DNA from: CAYOFF01 sp964403415
Lineage (GTDB): Bacteria > Patescibacteriota > Gracilibacteria > Absconditabacterales > Absconditicoccaceae
NCBI GenBank assembly: GCA_964403415.1
Contig: CAYOFF010000001.1
Coordinates: 620,001 to 684,000, forward strand
Direction of reading: 5' to 3'
Length of the DNA: 64,000 nucleotides
Shown here piece after piece: positions 45,195-55,861 of this stretch (its first letter is position 1; each line of letters begins with the position of its first letter). The position numbers were made by a program, and so were the translations under genes. Under the pieces are notes generated by a model. It worked only from the letters and a program-made list of their open reading frames with translations, was not told the origin of the DNA and searched no databases.

Positions 45195-46751
45195 ATGGAA
45201 GCGAACAAAGTAGCACTTATTATATTGGACGGCTGGGGAATGACGAATGAGGAGATGCCGTCCAAGTCGGCGCCGGCGGCAGCGCATACGCCGTTTTTGG
45301 ATCAGTTGTATGCGACGGCGCCGTGGTGCGAGCTGCAGGCGAGTGAGGAGGCAGTTGGACTGCCTGCGGGACAGGTCGGCAATAGCGAGGTCTGACACAC
45401 GACGTTGTGAGCATGAAGAGTGAAATACCAAGACCTCGTCAAAATATCACGTGCTGTCCAAGACCATACGCTCGCACAGCATCATGTCTTGCGCGATGCG
45501 GTAGCATATGCGCAGCGTGAGCACAAGCATATTCATCTGATGTGACTTCTGTCAGATGGTGGAGTGCATAGTCATATTGAGCATGTATACGGACTTTTGG
45601 ATGCAATTGAGATGCCTGTATATCTGCATGCGTTTACAGATGGTAGAGATACTGATCCGATGTCATGAGTGTGATTTGTGCAAGATCTTCAAACATATAT
45701 CAGGATACATGGATCCAAAGCATCTCTTGCTAGTATTGTGTGACGTTATTATGCGATGGATAGAGATCAAAGATGGGAGAGGGTCGCTGTTGCATATGAT
45801 CTTTTGGTACAAGGAAGGGGTGAGTATACACAAGATCCGATAGCTACTCTTGAAGCAAAATATGCTGCAGGAGAAACAGATGAATTTTTGAAACCCATCA
45901 GATGTTTGGAGGGGAGTGAGGGTGTGATTGCGCCTGGTGATGTTGTTATTTTTTGGAATTTTAGATCTGATAGAGCAAGGGAACTTACGAGTTGTTTGAC
46001 GCAGCAGGTATATCCTGCATATGATATGAAACCCATACAGGATCTAAAATATATCTGCATGAGTGAGTATGATGCAACCTTTGGTGGAGTAGATGTGCTG
46101 TTCCCTCCAGAATCAATGGACGACGTGTTGTGATCTGTATTGAGCGCACACGGGAAAAAACAGCTTAGAATTGCAGAGACTGAGAAGTATCCACATGTGA
46201 CGTTTTTCTTTAATGGGGGAGTGGAGGTGCCATATCCTGGAGAACACAGAATTTTGATTCCGTCTCCAAAGGTGGCGACCTATGATCTCCAGCCAGAAAT
46301 GTCTGCATATGAAGTAACGCAGGCATGTAGAGATCATGTGGAACAAGAACATCCAGATTTTGTGTGTCTCAACTACGCTAATCCTGATATGGTAGGACAT
46401 ACGTGAGTGTTTGCGGCTGTGGTACGTGCGTGCGAGACGATTGATACGTGTGCTCAGGAGTTGTGTACATTTCTGCAGGAGCAGTGATACACCATCATCA
46501 TGCTTGCGGATCATGGAAATGCTGACTATATGATCAATGATGACGGCTCGCCAAATACGGCTCATTCTCTTGCTTTGGTGCCGTGCTTTGTACTTGCTCC
46601 ACATATGCAAACATCTACAGGTGTTTTAGGTAAGCTACAAAAGTCGTCTCTTAGAAACGGTACGTTGGCGGATATCGCACCAACAATTTTACATATCATG
46701 GGTATTGCCCAACCTCCGGCTATGCGTGGAAGAAGTTTGTTGGTTGTGTAG
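45195..46751 (+). CDS. gpmI: 2,3-bisphosphoglycerate-independent phosphoglycerate mutase
   Basis: 518 aa, normal length. ALIILDGWG holds the first metal Asp, and QVGNSEVGH contains the catalytic Ser64 with the second Gly by UGA. LMGLLSDGGVHSHI, HAFTDGRDTDP, VGRYYAMDRD, FWNFRSDRARE, TFFFNGGVE, NYANPDMVGHTG, MLADHGNAD and NTAHSLALVP follow in the usual order. Converts 3-phosphoglycerate to 2-phosphoglycerate with two Mn ions. First gene of a lower-glycolysis run with pyk (38 bp) and eno (86 bp). ATG 45195 is the only start that gives the full fold. Confidence 0.97.
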
Positions 46752-46789
46752 TGTAGTTTAGTTTTTTATTCTGTTTACTTTGTGTCTTT

Positions 46790-48199
46790 ATGAAATTAAC
46801 CAAAATCATTGCTACGGTGTGACCTGCTACGTGGTCCGAAGAGAAACTTATTGCGCTCTATGATAACGGTGTCAATGTGATTAGACTCAACTTTTCTCAC
46901 AAATGATACGATGATAAACGCATGGTGATTGACCTTGTGCACAAACTTAATGCTGAGTGAAAGACCAATATGAGTCTCTTGCTTGATACCAAATGACCAG
47001 AAATAAGAACAGGCAAAAAAGACGAAAAAATTCAATATGCCAAAGGGGAAATTTTCAAAGTTTGTCTCGTAGAGTGAACGGAATGACCAAGAGATCTTTT
47101 CTGTGATTATCCAAACTTGCTTGATGACCTGCGTCCTGGAGACTTGATTAGAATAGAGTCAGGGTTGTTTGATGTGGAAGTGCTTGAACTTGGAGATCGT
47201 CAGGCAACGGTAAAGGCTCTTTCTAATGCTTTGATTGGATCATATAGACATATCAATTTGCCAGGGAAATGTATCAATCTTCCAGGACTTACCGATCAGG
47301 ACAAAGAAGATGTGTTGTTTGGTATTGAGCAAGGCATGGATGTAATTGCGATGAGCTTTGTGAGGAGTGCGGAGAATATTCAGGAGTTGAGAGCGTTTCT
47401 CCAAGCGCATAATGCATCGCATATGAGTATTATTGCCAAGATAGAAAATCAGGAGGGGCTTGATCGTGTTGAAGAGATTATCCAAGCAAGTGACGGTGTC
47501 ATGGTAGCGAGAGGAGACTTAGGTATTGAAGTGCCTATTACGATGCTTCCTGTCTATCAGCAGCAGATTATTGATCGTTGTCATAATTATGGAAAGCCGG
47601 TTATCGTCGCGACGCAAATGATAGAAAGCATGATCAAAGAGCCCTTCCCTACGAGGGCTGAAATACATGATATCTATCAGGCTGTAGAGATGTGAACGGA
47701 CTGTGTGATGCTTTCATGAGAGACGGCAATTGGTGATTATCCGGTAGAAGCTGTGAGTTTTATGAGACAAACCGTAGAGGTTGCAGAACAGCACAGACCT
47801 ACCAAAGTGTACAACTTTAGTGATGAGGGATGGGATGATTTGTGAATGCAGTATAAGTACTTACTAAAATCGGCGTTGTTTTTGGCAAAAAATATTCATG
47901 CAGCTGCTATTGTTATTTTTACAAAGAGCTGAGCGTGAGCAAAAATTTTGTCGGCGTATAAACCTCTTATGCCTATCATGGCATGTACGTGGGATAAAGA
48001 CGTGGCTAAACAACTTGGATATCGCTATGGTGTCTATGCGACGACACTTTCCAATAAGCAACCCGTAGTGGACTATGCGTGGTTGGTAGAACACTTTAGT
48101 AGACTAAAGTGAGGTGATGAAAGGCCATTTGTAGTAATTAGTGATACGGATACGATTACGGGGAACTATCCAACGATACAAGTGATAGGGTATCACTAA
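46790..48199 (+). CDS. pyk: Pyruvate kinase
   Basis: 469 aa. TKIIATVGPATW, NVIRLNFSHKGYDD, LLLDTKGPEIRTG, the catalytic Lys in IIAKIENQEGL, GVMVARGDLGIE, KPVIVATQMIESM, PTRAEIHDI and MLSGETAIGDYP. Several invariant Gly (GPAT, KGPEIRTG, SGETA) are UGA. The C-terminal domain (IVIFTKSGAGAKILSAYKP) is present; no extra PEP-utilising domain is attached. Makes pyruvate and ATP from PEP. Between gpmI and eno, so three consecutive steps of lower glycolysis are physically clustered. Confidence 0.97.
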
Positions 48200-48285
48200 G
48201 TATATTACATAGTTTTCGTCCGTGGGAGGTTATGAGCTGTTGTGTTATTTTTTGGGTATGATTTTTAGTTTATTTTTGCATAGAT

Positions 48286-49590
48286 ATGACGTATACGATT
48301 ACAGCGGTACATGCCAGAGAGGTTTTGGATTCACGTGGAAATCCGACAGTAGAGGTGGATCTTACAATGAATGATATGTTTGTGTGAAGGGGTATTGTGC
48401 CGAGCGGTGCGAGTACAGGAACGCATGAAGCGTTGGAACTAAGAGATGGAGACAAAAGTAGATACCTTGGAAAATGAGTAACAAAAGCTGTGACACATGT
48501 GAATACAATTATTGCGCAGACCATTGTGGGGAAAACATATAGTTCTGTGGAGGAGTTTGAAAAGGTGTTATTGGCACTTGATGGGACACCAAATAAATCT
48601 GTCCTTGGTGCAAACGCGATTTTGCCATGTGGCTTAGCGCGGGTAGATGCAGCTGCAAAGGCTGAGAAAATGTCTGTCTGGCAGTACTTATCAGCGCATA
48701 ATGTTGATGCGGAGTGACGTGTGTATGCAGGAAATGTATGTCTACCAGTTCCTTATATCAATGTCTTGAATGGTGGAGCGCATGCGGATAATGGGTTAGA
48801 CTTTCAGGAGTTTATGCTTATCCCGCAGGGATTCGCATCATTTCGCGAGGCCATCAGGGCATGAGCAGAAGTGTTTCATACCCTCAAGAAGTTGCTCAAG
48901 GCTGATGGCCTCAACACAGCTGTCGGCGATGAGTGAGGCTATGCACCCAACATCGCCTCCAATAGACAAGCACTCGATCTGCTTGTGCAAGCAATTGGTG
49001 CAGCATGATATACAACAGAGCAGATCAAACTAGGGCTGGATGTCGCAAGTAGTGAGTTTTTCAAGAATGGGAAATATGAAATAGCAGGGGAGTGACTATC
49101 TGTGACGCCAGCTGAGATGGTACAGTATTACCTTGGTCTTGTGCGTGATTATCCTATTGTTTCTATCGAAGATGGATTTGCAGAAGATGATATGGAAGGC
49201 TGGGCACTCTGTCAGAAGACGTTTGAGGAGCAGTGATTTGGACACATTCGTACGGTAGGCGATGATTTGTATGTGACCAATCCTGAGAGACTGCAGATGG
49301 GTATCGATCAGCACTTGTCCAATGCGATTCTTATCAAACTCAATCAGATTGGGACGGTGCACGAGACTATCAATACCATCAAAATGGCCCAACAGCATGG
49401 TATGGCAACAATTATCTCGCACAGGAGTGGAGAAACAGAAGATACGTTTATTGCTGATCTTGCAGTGGCTATGCATGCGGGATACATCAAGACATGATCA
49501 TGTTCTAGGACAGATCGTATTGCAAAATACAACCAATTGCTGAGGATAGAAGAGCATCTTGGAGGTGCGGCGAAGTTTGGCGTGCATTAA
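48286..49590 (+). CDS. eno: Enolase
   Basis: 434 aa. VLDSRGNPTVEVD, VPSGASTGTHEALELRDG, PVPYINVLNGGAHADN, LDFQEFMLIPQG, AVGDEGGYAPN, SIEDGFAEDD, VGDDLYVTN, ILIKLNQIGT and SHRSGETED are all present, with GEGG and SGSC-type Gly by UGA. One oddity: the nearly invariant stretch after LGANAIL, usually GVSLAVA, reads PCGLARVD. Enolase interconverts 2-phosphoglycerate and PEP. Third gene of the glycolytic run; the HD hydrolase follows after 21 bp. Confidence 0.97.
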
Positions 49591-49611
49591 GCTTTATTTT
49601 TTGTGTGTAAT

Positions 49612-50298
49612 ATGTTATCACAACCATCGCATATGTTTGATGCTATCTTTGGAGAACTTAAATTACAGGTCAAAAGATTTTTGGAACATGACGGTGGTGG
49701 ACATGATTATTTACATGCAGAGAGAGTGTTTAATGTAGCACTGCATATATGTAGTATACTTGGATGAGATGAGCTCATTGTATGATCAGCAGCTTTGGTA
49801 CACGATATTTGTAGGCCGTGGGAGAAGCAAACGGGGAAGTCGCATTTTTGCCCTGAGGCATTGGAAATTATCGGTGGGGTACTAGATGCCGTTGGATGAT
49901 ATACAGCTCCTCAAAAAGAAGCTATTTTGGAGATTGTAAAATTACATGATATTTATGATTGGGATACTCCCATCGCGAAGACGTTGGAGCTTCAGATTGT
50001 ACAGGATGCGGATAATCTGGATGCAATAGGTGCGATAGGTATAGGTAGGGCATTTGCCTTTGGATGAGCGCATGGATCGTTGATGTATATCCCAGATGAA
50101 GATCTCCATTATGATAGTGCTTATGAGGAGCGCGTAAGAGAGGAAAGGACAACTATTATATGACATTTTTATGAGAAGCTTCTCAAGTTAGCAACCTATA
50201 TGAATACTTCTGTAGGTAAAGAAATGGCAAAAAAAAGACATGCCTTTATGGAAGCATATCTTGAGCAGTTTTTTGCAGAATGGGAAGGAGAAAAATAG
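49612..50298 (+). CDS. HD superfamily phosphohydrolase
   Basis: 228 aa. GHDYLHAERVFNVAL, LVHDICRP (the HD pair), a third His in VKLHDIYDW and a last Asp in VQDADNLDAIGAIGIG. This matches stand-alone HD hydrolases of the YedJ type, metal-dependent phosphohydrolases with mostly unknown nucleotide or other substrates. Probably co-transcribed with eno (21-bp gap). Stop TAG. Confidence 0.82.
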
Positions 50299-50405
50299 TG
50301 AAAAATTATGATTATTATGCTATATGCCGTCTTATACTCAATAGCTTGCTCAATGGCTTGTGATTTTTACGGTCAAATAATTACGTGAGATGTACATAAA
50401 TGAAT

Positions 50406-50477
50406 CAGGCCCAGAGAGATTCGAACTCCCGGCGCGAGGCTTTGGAGACCTCCGCTCTACCCCTGAGCTATGGGCCT
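50406..50477 (-). tRNA. tRNA-Trp (anticodon CCA)
   Basis: 72 nt cloverleaf: acceptor AGGCCCA/TGGGCCT, D arm GCTC..GAGC, anticodon loop CTCCAAA (CCA at 50443-50445 on the plus strand complement), T loop TTCGAAT. CCA tail not encoded. The CCA anticodon reads UGG only, which fits UGA being reassigned to Gly by another tRNA. Confidence 0.93.
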
Positions 50478-50486
50478 ACAACTATT

Positions 50487-50559
50487 AGCCAGAGATGGGA
50501 TTCGAACCCACGACCTGCTCGTTACGAGTGAGCTGCACTACCAGCTGTGCTACCCTGGC
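50487..50559 (-). tRNA. tRNA-Thr (anticodon CGT)
   Basis: 73 nt: acceptor GCCAGGG/CTCTGGC, D arm GCAC..GTGC, anticodon loop CTCGTAA with stem GCTCA/CGAGC (the last pair is an A-C mismatch), T arm GTGGG TTCGAAT CCCAT. Nine bases upstream of tRNA-Trp on the minus strand, so the two are probably co-transcribed. Confidence 0.88.
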
Positions 50560-50647
50560 GTTCTAGGATGCTTGGGAATGTAGCCATATTGACTGGAAAA
50601 GCAAGATATTATGACTATGAGTGTTTTTTTGTTGCTTTGTTAGTGGG

Positions 50648-52384
50648 ATGTCGACCATACGTAGGTTTTTGGAACCGCTAATGTATCACAAAAAAGCGAC
50701 AGCTCTAGCGGTGTTCGTCTTTTCACTGCGACATATCCATGATATGTTTGCCATTTTTGCAGTCAAAAAAACAATAGATTACATTACCACGAGTGACTAT
50801 AGGGGTTTTTTGATACTTATTAGTATTTATGCGGTCTATGGCATCGTGCATCAAGTTTTGAACTATCGGCTGTGTGTAAACTTTCTTTGGATAGAGTACG
50901 ATATCAAGAAGCGGATTTATCAAAAGTATATTCCTAGGCTAATCAGGCTGGACAACAACACCTATGAAGGTATCTGAACGGGGAAAATGGTTTCGTACTT
51001 CAAAGAGGGCATTGATAAGCGAACGGATCTCTTGGTAGGAGGGGTTTCGAGGTGAGTAAAGGTGATTGTATCGGGAACATTTTCTGTGTATATTATTTTG
51101 AGTTTATGATTTTGGTATTTCTGTGTATTCATTGTATTGTCGCTGACGTTCAATTACTTAGCCATTAAGATCAAAAACCTTGGCATGAAACGAAGAGCCA
51201 AAAGATATGAGGCAGAAGCGGATTTTTCGAGGAGCGTGGTGAGAGTTATTATGTCCAAAAATACTATTTTGGAGACGAATAGTGAAAAAAGTGAGGTAGT
51301 GACCGTCGTAGATAAGATTAGTATAATTAATAAATTCCGTAAAGAACTTAGAAAGACGGAACATATAGGTGTCAATATGTCGGTTATTTTGCCTTTTGTT
51401 TTGAATGTGGTATTTTTGTATATAGGTGGTACATTTGTATTTGAGAAACAACTTACGTTGTGAGAATTTGTGTGAATTTCTACGCTGTTGACGTATTTGA
51501 GCGCATTAATGCGAGATATGGGAATGTGGTTTGAGGATATTCTCAAAAACTCTATTTCGGTTACAAAACTACGAAGTCTTATGGATGATACCCCACAGAT
51601 TATCTGATATGATTCGGGGAAGGAGTTTGTGTATACGAGAGGCGATATTACACTGGAGCAAATATCGTACTGATATCACAAAGAGATACTGGTATTTGAT
51701 CATTTTTCGTTGCGTCTAGAGTGAGGGAAAAAGACTGCATTGGTGGGGATGTCAGGATCGTGAAAATCTACGCTTATCAAGTTGATTGCATGATATTTGC
51801 ATCCTCTGTCATGACGTGTATTGATCGACTGACAGGCGTTACCAAGAGAAGGAGCATCTGACCATATATCCTTGATTTCTTTCTATCAGCATATTGGCTA
51901 TTTGACCCAAGAACCATCGGTTTTTGATGGAACGGTTTACGAAAATTTGGTCTATTCCGCAAAATCTCGTCCTACGGAAACAGAGCTTATGAGTGCTTTG
52001 ATGGCGGCGAAGTGTGAGTTCGTTTTTGATCTTCCGCAGGGTGTGGAGACCCAGATTGGCGAAAAGGGTGTTAAATTGAGCTGAGGACAGAGACAGAGAC
52101 TGGCTATCGCTAAGATTTTTCTCAAAAATCCTCAAATTATCTTACTGGACGAGCCAACGTCAGCATTGGATAGCTTTAGTGAGGAAGAGGTTTCGCAGGC
52201 ATTCGATAATCTTTTTGCGGGGAGGACGGTTATTGTTATCGCGCATAGATTGCAGACGGTCAAAAAAGCAGATAGGATCCTGGTGCTGGATCAGGGTGTT
52301 GTTAAGGAAGATGGTACACATAATGAGCTCGTTGGAAAATGAGGAATTTATTCCAAGATGCTTGAATTGCAGAGTGGTTTCTAG
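50648..52384 (+). CDS. ABC transporter, fused membrane and ATPase domains (exporter type)
   Basis: 578 aa. ATG 50648 is preferred; a GTG at 50621 is in frame. The N-terminal 310 residues have about six membrane segments. ATPase: GMSGSGKST (Walker A), IGYLTQEPSVFDGTVYENL (Q-loop), LSGGQRQRLAIAK (signature, first Gly by UGA), IILLDEPTSALD (Walker B), VIAHRLQTV (H-loop). Half-transporters of this type work as dimers and export lipids, peptides or drugs; the substrate is not evident. The regulator gene follows 114 bp later with its own promoter. Confidence 0.9.
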
Positions 52385-52467
52385 TGTTGATCTACTATTT
52401 ACATATATGGTACGCGAGACATCCTTTTTGGATGTCGTTTTTGCTTTTTTGTGTGCTTTTTGTATAC

Positions 52468-52487
52468 TTGTTATATAATTTTAACAA
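52468..52487 (+). promoter_or_regulatory. Palindromic operator over the -10 box of the TrmB-like gene
   Basis: Perfect inverted repeat TTGTTA-N8-TAACAA. The spacer contains TATAAT (52474-52479), 20 bp before the ATG, so a bound dimer would block the promoter. The right half continues as TAACAACTC, shared with the site at 55763. Autoregulation by the encoded TrmB-like protein is the simplest reading. Confidence 0.6.
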
Positions 52488-52498
52488 CTCAAAATCTC

Positions 52499-53275
52499 AT
52501 GCGCGAACACGTTCTTCAAGTGCTTCAGGAGTACGGATTGAGTAGTAAGGATGCACATGTCTATGTGACGACACTTGAGCTTGGTCAGGCGCCGGCAAGT
52601 ATGATTGCACGTTATACGGGCTTCAAAAGAGTCACAACGTACGTCATTCTTGAGGATCTCGTGCGTAAGCAGATGATGCGTTGTGTGACCAAAAATAAGA
52701 CGAAGGTCTATACGGTCGTTGATCCGGCGCTGTTGGTGGAGAAGCAAAAGCTGCAAGCAGTTCGCTTGGAAGCGCTTTTGCCTGATTTGGCAGGACTTGC
52801 GTATGCGCTCCGTGGAAAGCCAAAAGTGCAGGTCTTCGAAGGCAAAGAAGGTGTAAAGGCATGTTACGAAGACCTGCTGACCTCTCAGGAGCCGTTATAT
52901 GCGTTGCTCGGAGCGCATGCTGCTGATGAAGAGCTCGCGCAGCGGCTCAATACAGATTTCCTGCCAAGAAGAATAACCAAAAAAATCCATGCTTCGGTAC
53001 TTTTGTGTGGGACGGAGTGAAATATCGAAAAATATGCACCGAGAAAACGTCCAAAACAAAAAGCATACGCATGATATACACAGCTCAAAATTATAGAACA
53101 CAAGGTCTTCAAACTCGCGAGTGAAATCAATCTCTATGGTACTGATAAAGTAGCGATTATGTTGTTTGGAGCCCAAGAGATGTCGGCCGTAATGATACAG
53201 AGTAAGCAATTGTATATGACCTTGAAATCACTTTTTGATTTTATGTGGAGTTGTACAGATGGTAAACCTGTCTAA
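52499..53275 (+). CDS. TrmB-family transcriptional regulator
   Basis: 258 aa, ATG 52499. Residues 1-70 form a winged helix (VLQEYGLSSKDAHVYVTTLELGQAPAS, then TGFKRVTTYVILEDLVRK) with the AYxAL-type start of TrmB proteins. A short coiled stretch follows (EKQKLQAVRLEALLPDL), then the effector/PLD-like domain with KVQVFEGKEGVKACYEDLL. TrmB regulators in archaea and some bacteria control sugar and glycolytic genes. A palindrome covers its own -10, and a similar one lies before the PEP-synthase-like gene 3.3 kb away. Its end overlaps the next gene by 17 bp, so the two are coupled. Confidence 0.85.
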
Positions 53276-55706
53276 CTTGCCGTTTGGTAAGACTCTTTTT
53301 GGCAACAAGGAGAGAGAAACAACGCCTCAGCCTGTACTTTCTCCTCAGGAGCAAGTGGTGAAGTCCCGATTTTCTGGTGATGCCTGAGATCCTAAGTGGT
53401 TGTGGGAGTGAGCGGGTGCTGAGTTGTATCGTAAAATTATTGAGTCGGGAGTCTATTGGCCAGGAGAAATTGAACATAAACTTATTGCGGAGCATCGTGA
53501 AGAGTTGTGGAGGCGAATGAGAGATGTGTTTGTCATGCTTGGTGCAGGCGATGGAGTAAAGGAAAAGACGCTGCTTGATGGATTTCCGGGATTGGCGAAT
53601 TTGCATATTACGGGATTGGAGGCGAGTATGCAGCAGGCAGTTCAATCAGAAAAAACATTCAAAGAATTTGCAGACGACCAACATATTAGATTTTTCCGTG
53701 ATCCTGCATTTCATACTATCTCGTTGGATGAAGCGAAGGCAGCTACATTTGCTAGTCGTCATAGGCAGCGCCTTACCTACACAAGTCTGTGATTCAATAT
53801 AGGGATGAGACCTACAGAAGTTACCGAGCATCAGTTAGCAAAATTGTTTCGTACGCATCTCACGGGAAAGGATGATACGTTTATCTTTTCGTATTTTAGT
53901 ACTCCTACGAGTGATGCTGAAATCCAAAAAACAAAACAAATATACTTCAATGCACCATCTGAGGAGTTTGTAATGAGCGGTATTGAGAGGGTTTTTGCAT
54001 GACTTCCTAGATGAGCTTCTGAGTGAGAAAGGGGGTATGTATTTGATCGTTCACAGCGGATATACGATGTGCATTATAATACAGAAACAAGCACAATTGA
54101 AATAGGCGTCATCCCCAATCATGATGGAGAGGTAGCGTTGTCTGATGGCACTACTATACAGTATCAGGCGCAAAAAAAAATAACTGTATACAAATCCAAA
54201 AGATTTAGTGATTATCAAATAAAATCCCTTGTGGAGGATGCGGGGCTTTCTCTTAGAGAGTCTTGGTCTCAGGAGTGAGTTGTACTTGCTGTTGCAGATG
54301 CTAGACGTAAAGCGCATATGGTGAGAGAACACACAGCTATTGGTTTGACGATTGTTTTGGCATTGGGTCTTTGGTATGTGCAAGGGAAAAATCAGGAAGA
54401 TAAACGTATTGCCCAAAATTTTGAACGATTTAAGAAAATAGGACGCAGATCGGATGAACCGCTTACTTTTGTAGATGAGTATGTTTCGTTTGATTTGGAG
54501 GGGGATAGTTTGTTGCAATGGCGTGAGAAGACAGCGCACGAACTTACTGATATCTGTCAGGATATGTATGGATGAGGAGAATCATTGACGACACAACTCT
54601 ATCATAGTATCTATGACCTTATGCCAGAGATAGAAAAAACCTATCTTACGCAAGGTGATAAATATTGATTTGATCAGATGTATGTGCTTACGAATGTTAT
54701 TTTTCCTAGAATCAGATCTACATTAGCTGCTGAGTGAGCGAACACATATCCATATGCAGAACTTGATGGGTATGAAGTGCAGATATTCAATACATTATTC
54801 CCTGATGAGCATATTCCGACTCCTGCAGAAAGCGCACAAACAGTATATGGATGAGGTGAGGTTATGTCTGAGGATTATACACATCATTTTGATCCTTGTA
54901 TGGCTCTGTCTGGAGGATGGTCGCGGTCATACGTTGCTGAGTTTGATCTCTATAGCAACGGCGTACAAATGTTGGTAAAATGACCTTGGAGTAAAGATCA
55001 GTCGACGGGCGCATTTAAACAATTCAAAACTATGGCACAAGGGTACGAATGATATGAAGCCGGCCACCATGAACAGGGTGTTTTGCGTGATATGCTTTAC
55101 TGGAAATACCCTATCTTGCAACGTGTGGTTGCTGTGCTGGGTGATCGTTTATGATATAGTCGTGGTGGATCTGATACCGAGCATCTTGCTCATCTTTTTG
55201 TAGACTATTGGTTTCGTGGGTATGTGAAATGATGACCGTTTGCATGATATGATCCATATGCGCCGCTGCCTTGGCAGATAGATCATATAGTTGCATGTTT
55301 TGAAGTAGAACTTACTCATCTGAAATGATATCCTAAGGAATTCCCTTTTCAGACAGTTCCAAATAAACACGCGGTAGAACATAGAGAAGCATTTGAAAAC
55401 ATGCTCAGTGAACCATGGAAAAAAGAAATGTTGGATGGAATGTTTGTGCTTCCTTATGGCGTGAATGTGCAAGATTTGCATACATATGGTGCAAAAGAAA
55501 TTTGATTGTACGTTACGAGAACAGGAATGACATACTATCTGTTTGAAGTGCGCGGACGTGATGGCAGGCCGTACCTTATGTGATCTTCTGCTGAGAGAGA
55601 TGAATGATCGTGAACGTGGCTCATTTCTCCGGTGCTGACGACTGCAGGTCTGGAAGATGTAATTTGTGATATGCTGAATGATGGAACTATACTTTCGACG
55701 CAATAG
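53259..55706 (+). CDS. 815-aa protein of unknown function, one central membrane segment
   Basis: 815 aa through about 25 UGA codons, ATG 53259, stop TAG. It starts inside the end of the TrmB-like gene (17-bp overlap), which implies translational coupling. Residues 1-340 are soluble and mixed. A hydrophobic stretch (AIGLTIVLALGLWYV) lies near residue 352-367. The C-terminal 450 residues are soluble with many Tyr and Trp. I recognise no motif. Co-expression with the regulator suggests it may serve as sensor partner or be a target; that is inference. Confidence 0.72.
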
Positions 55707-55749
55707 TTGGTGGTGTGTGGTTATTTTTTGCATAGTATTGTATTAGACG

Positions 55750-55767
55750 TGTTATTATTTTATAACA
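55750..55767 (+). promoter_or_regulatory. Palindromic site before the PEP-synthase-like gene
   Basis: TGTTA-N8-TAACA, same spacing and same TAACAACTC right half as the site at 52468. A further everted pair TAAC-N4-GTTA lies at 55794-55805. The ATG of the long gene is 95 bp downstream. Likely bound by the TrmB-like regulator. Confidence 0.55.
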
Positions 55768-55861
55768 ACTCGTAATAGGCTTCAGAGCTTGTTTAACTTT
55801 TGTTATACATTATTGACACATTACGAAAAAATGTTATTTACATTTATAGTAATGAGTCAAT

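Noticed and set aside
50406..50559. A UGA-decoding tRNA-Gly
   Set aside because: The two tRNAs read as Trp(CCA) and Thr(CGT); the required tRNA-Gly(UCA) is not in this window.
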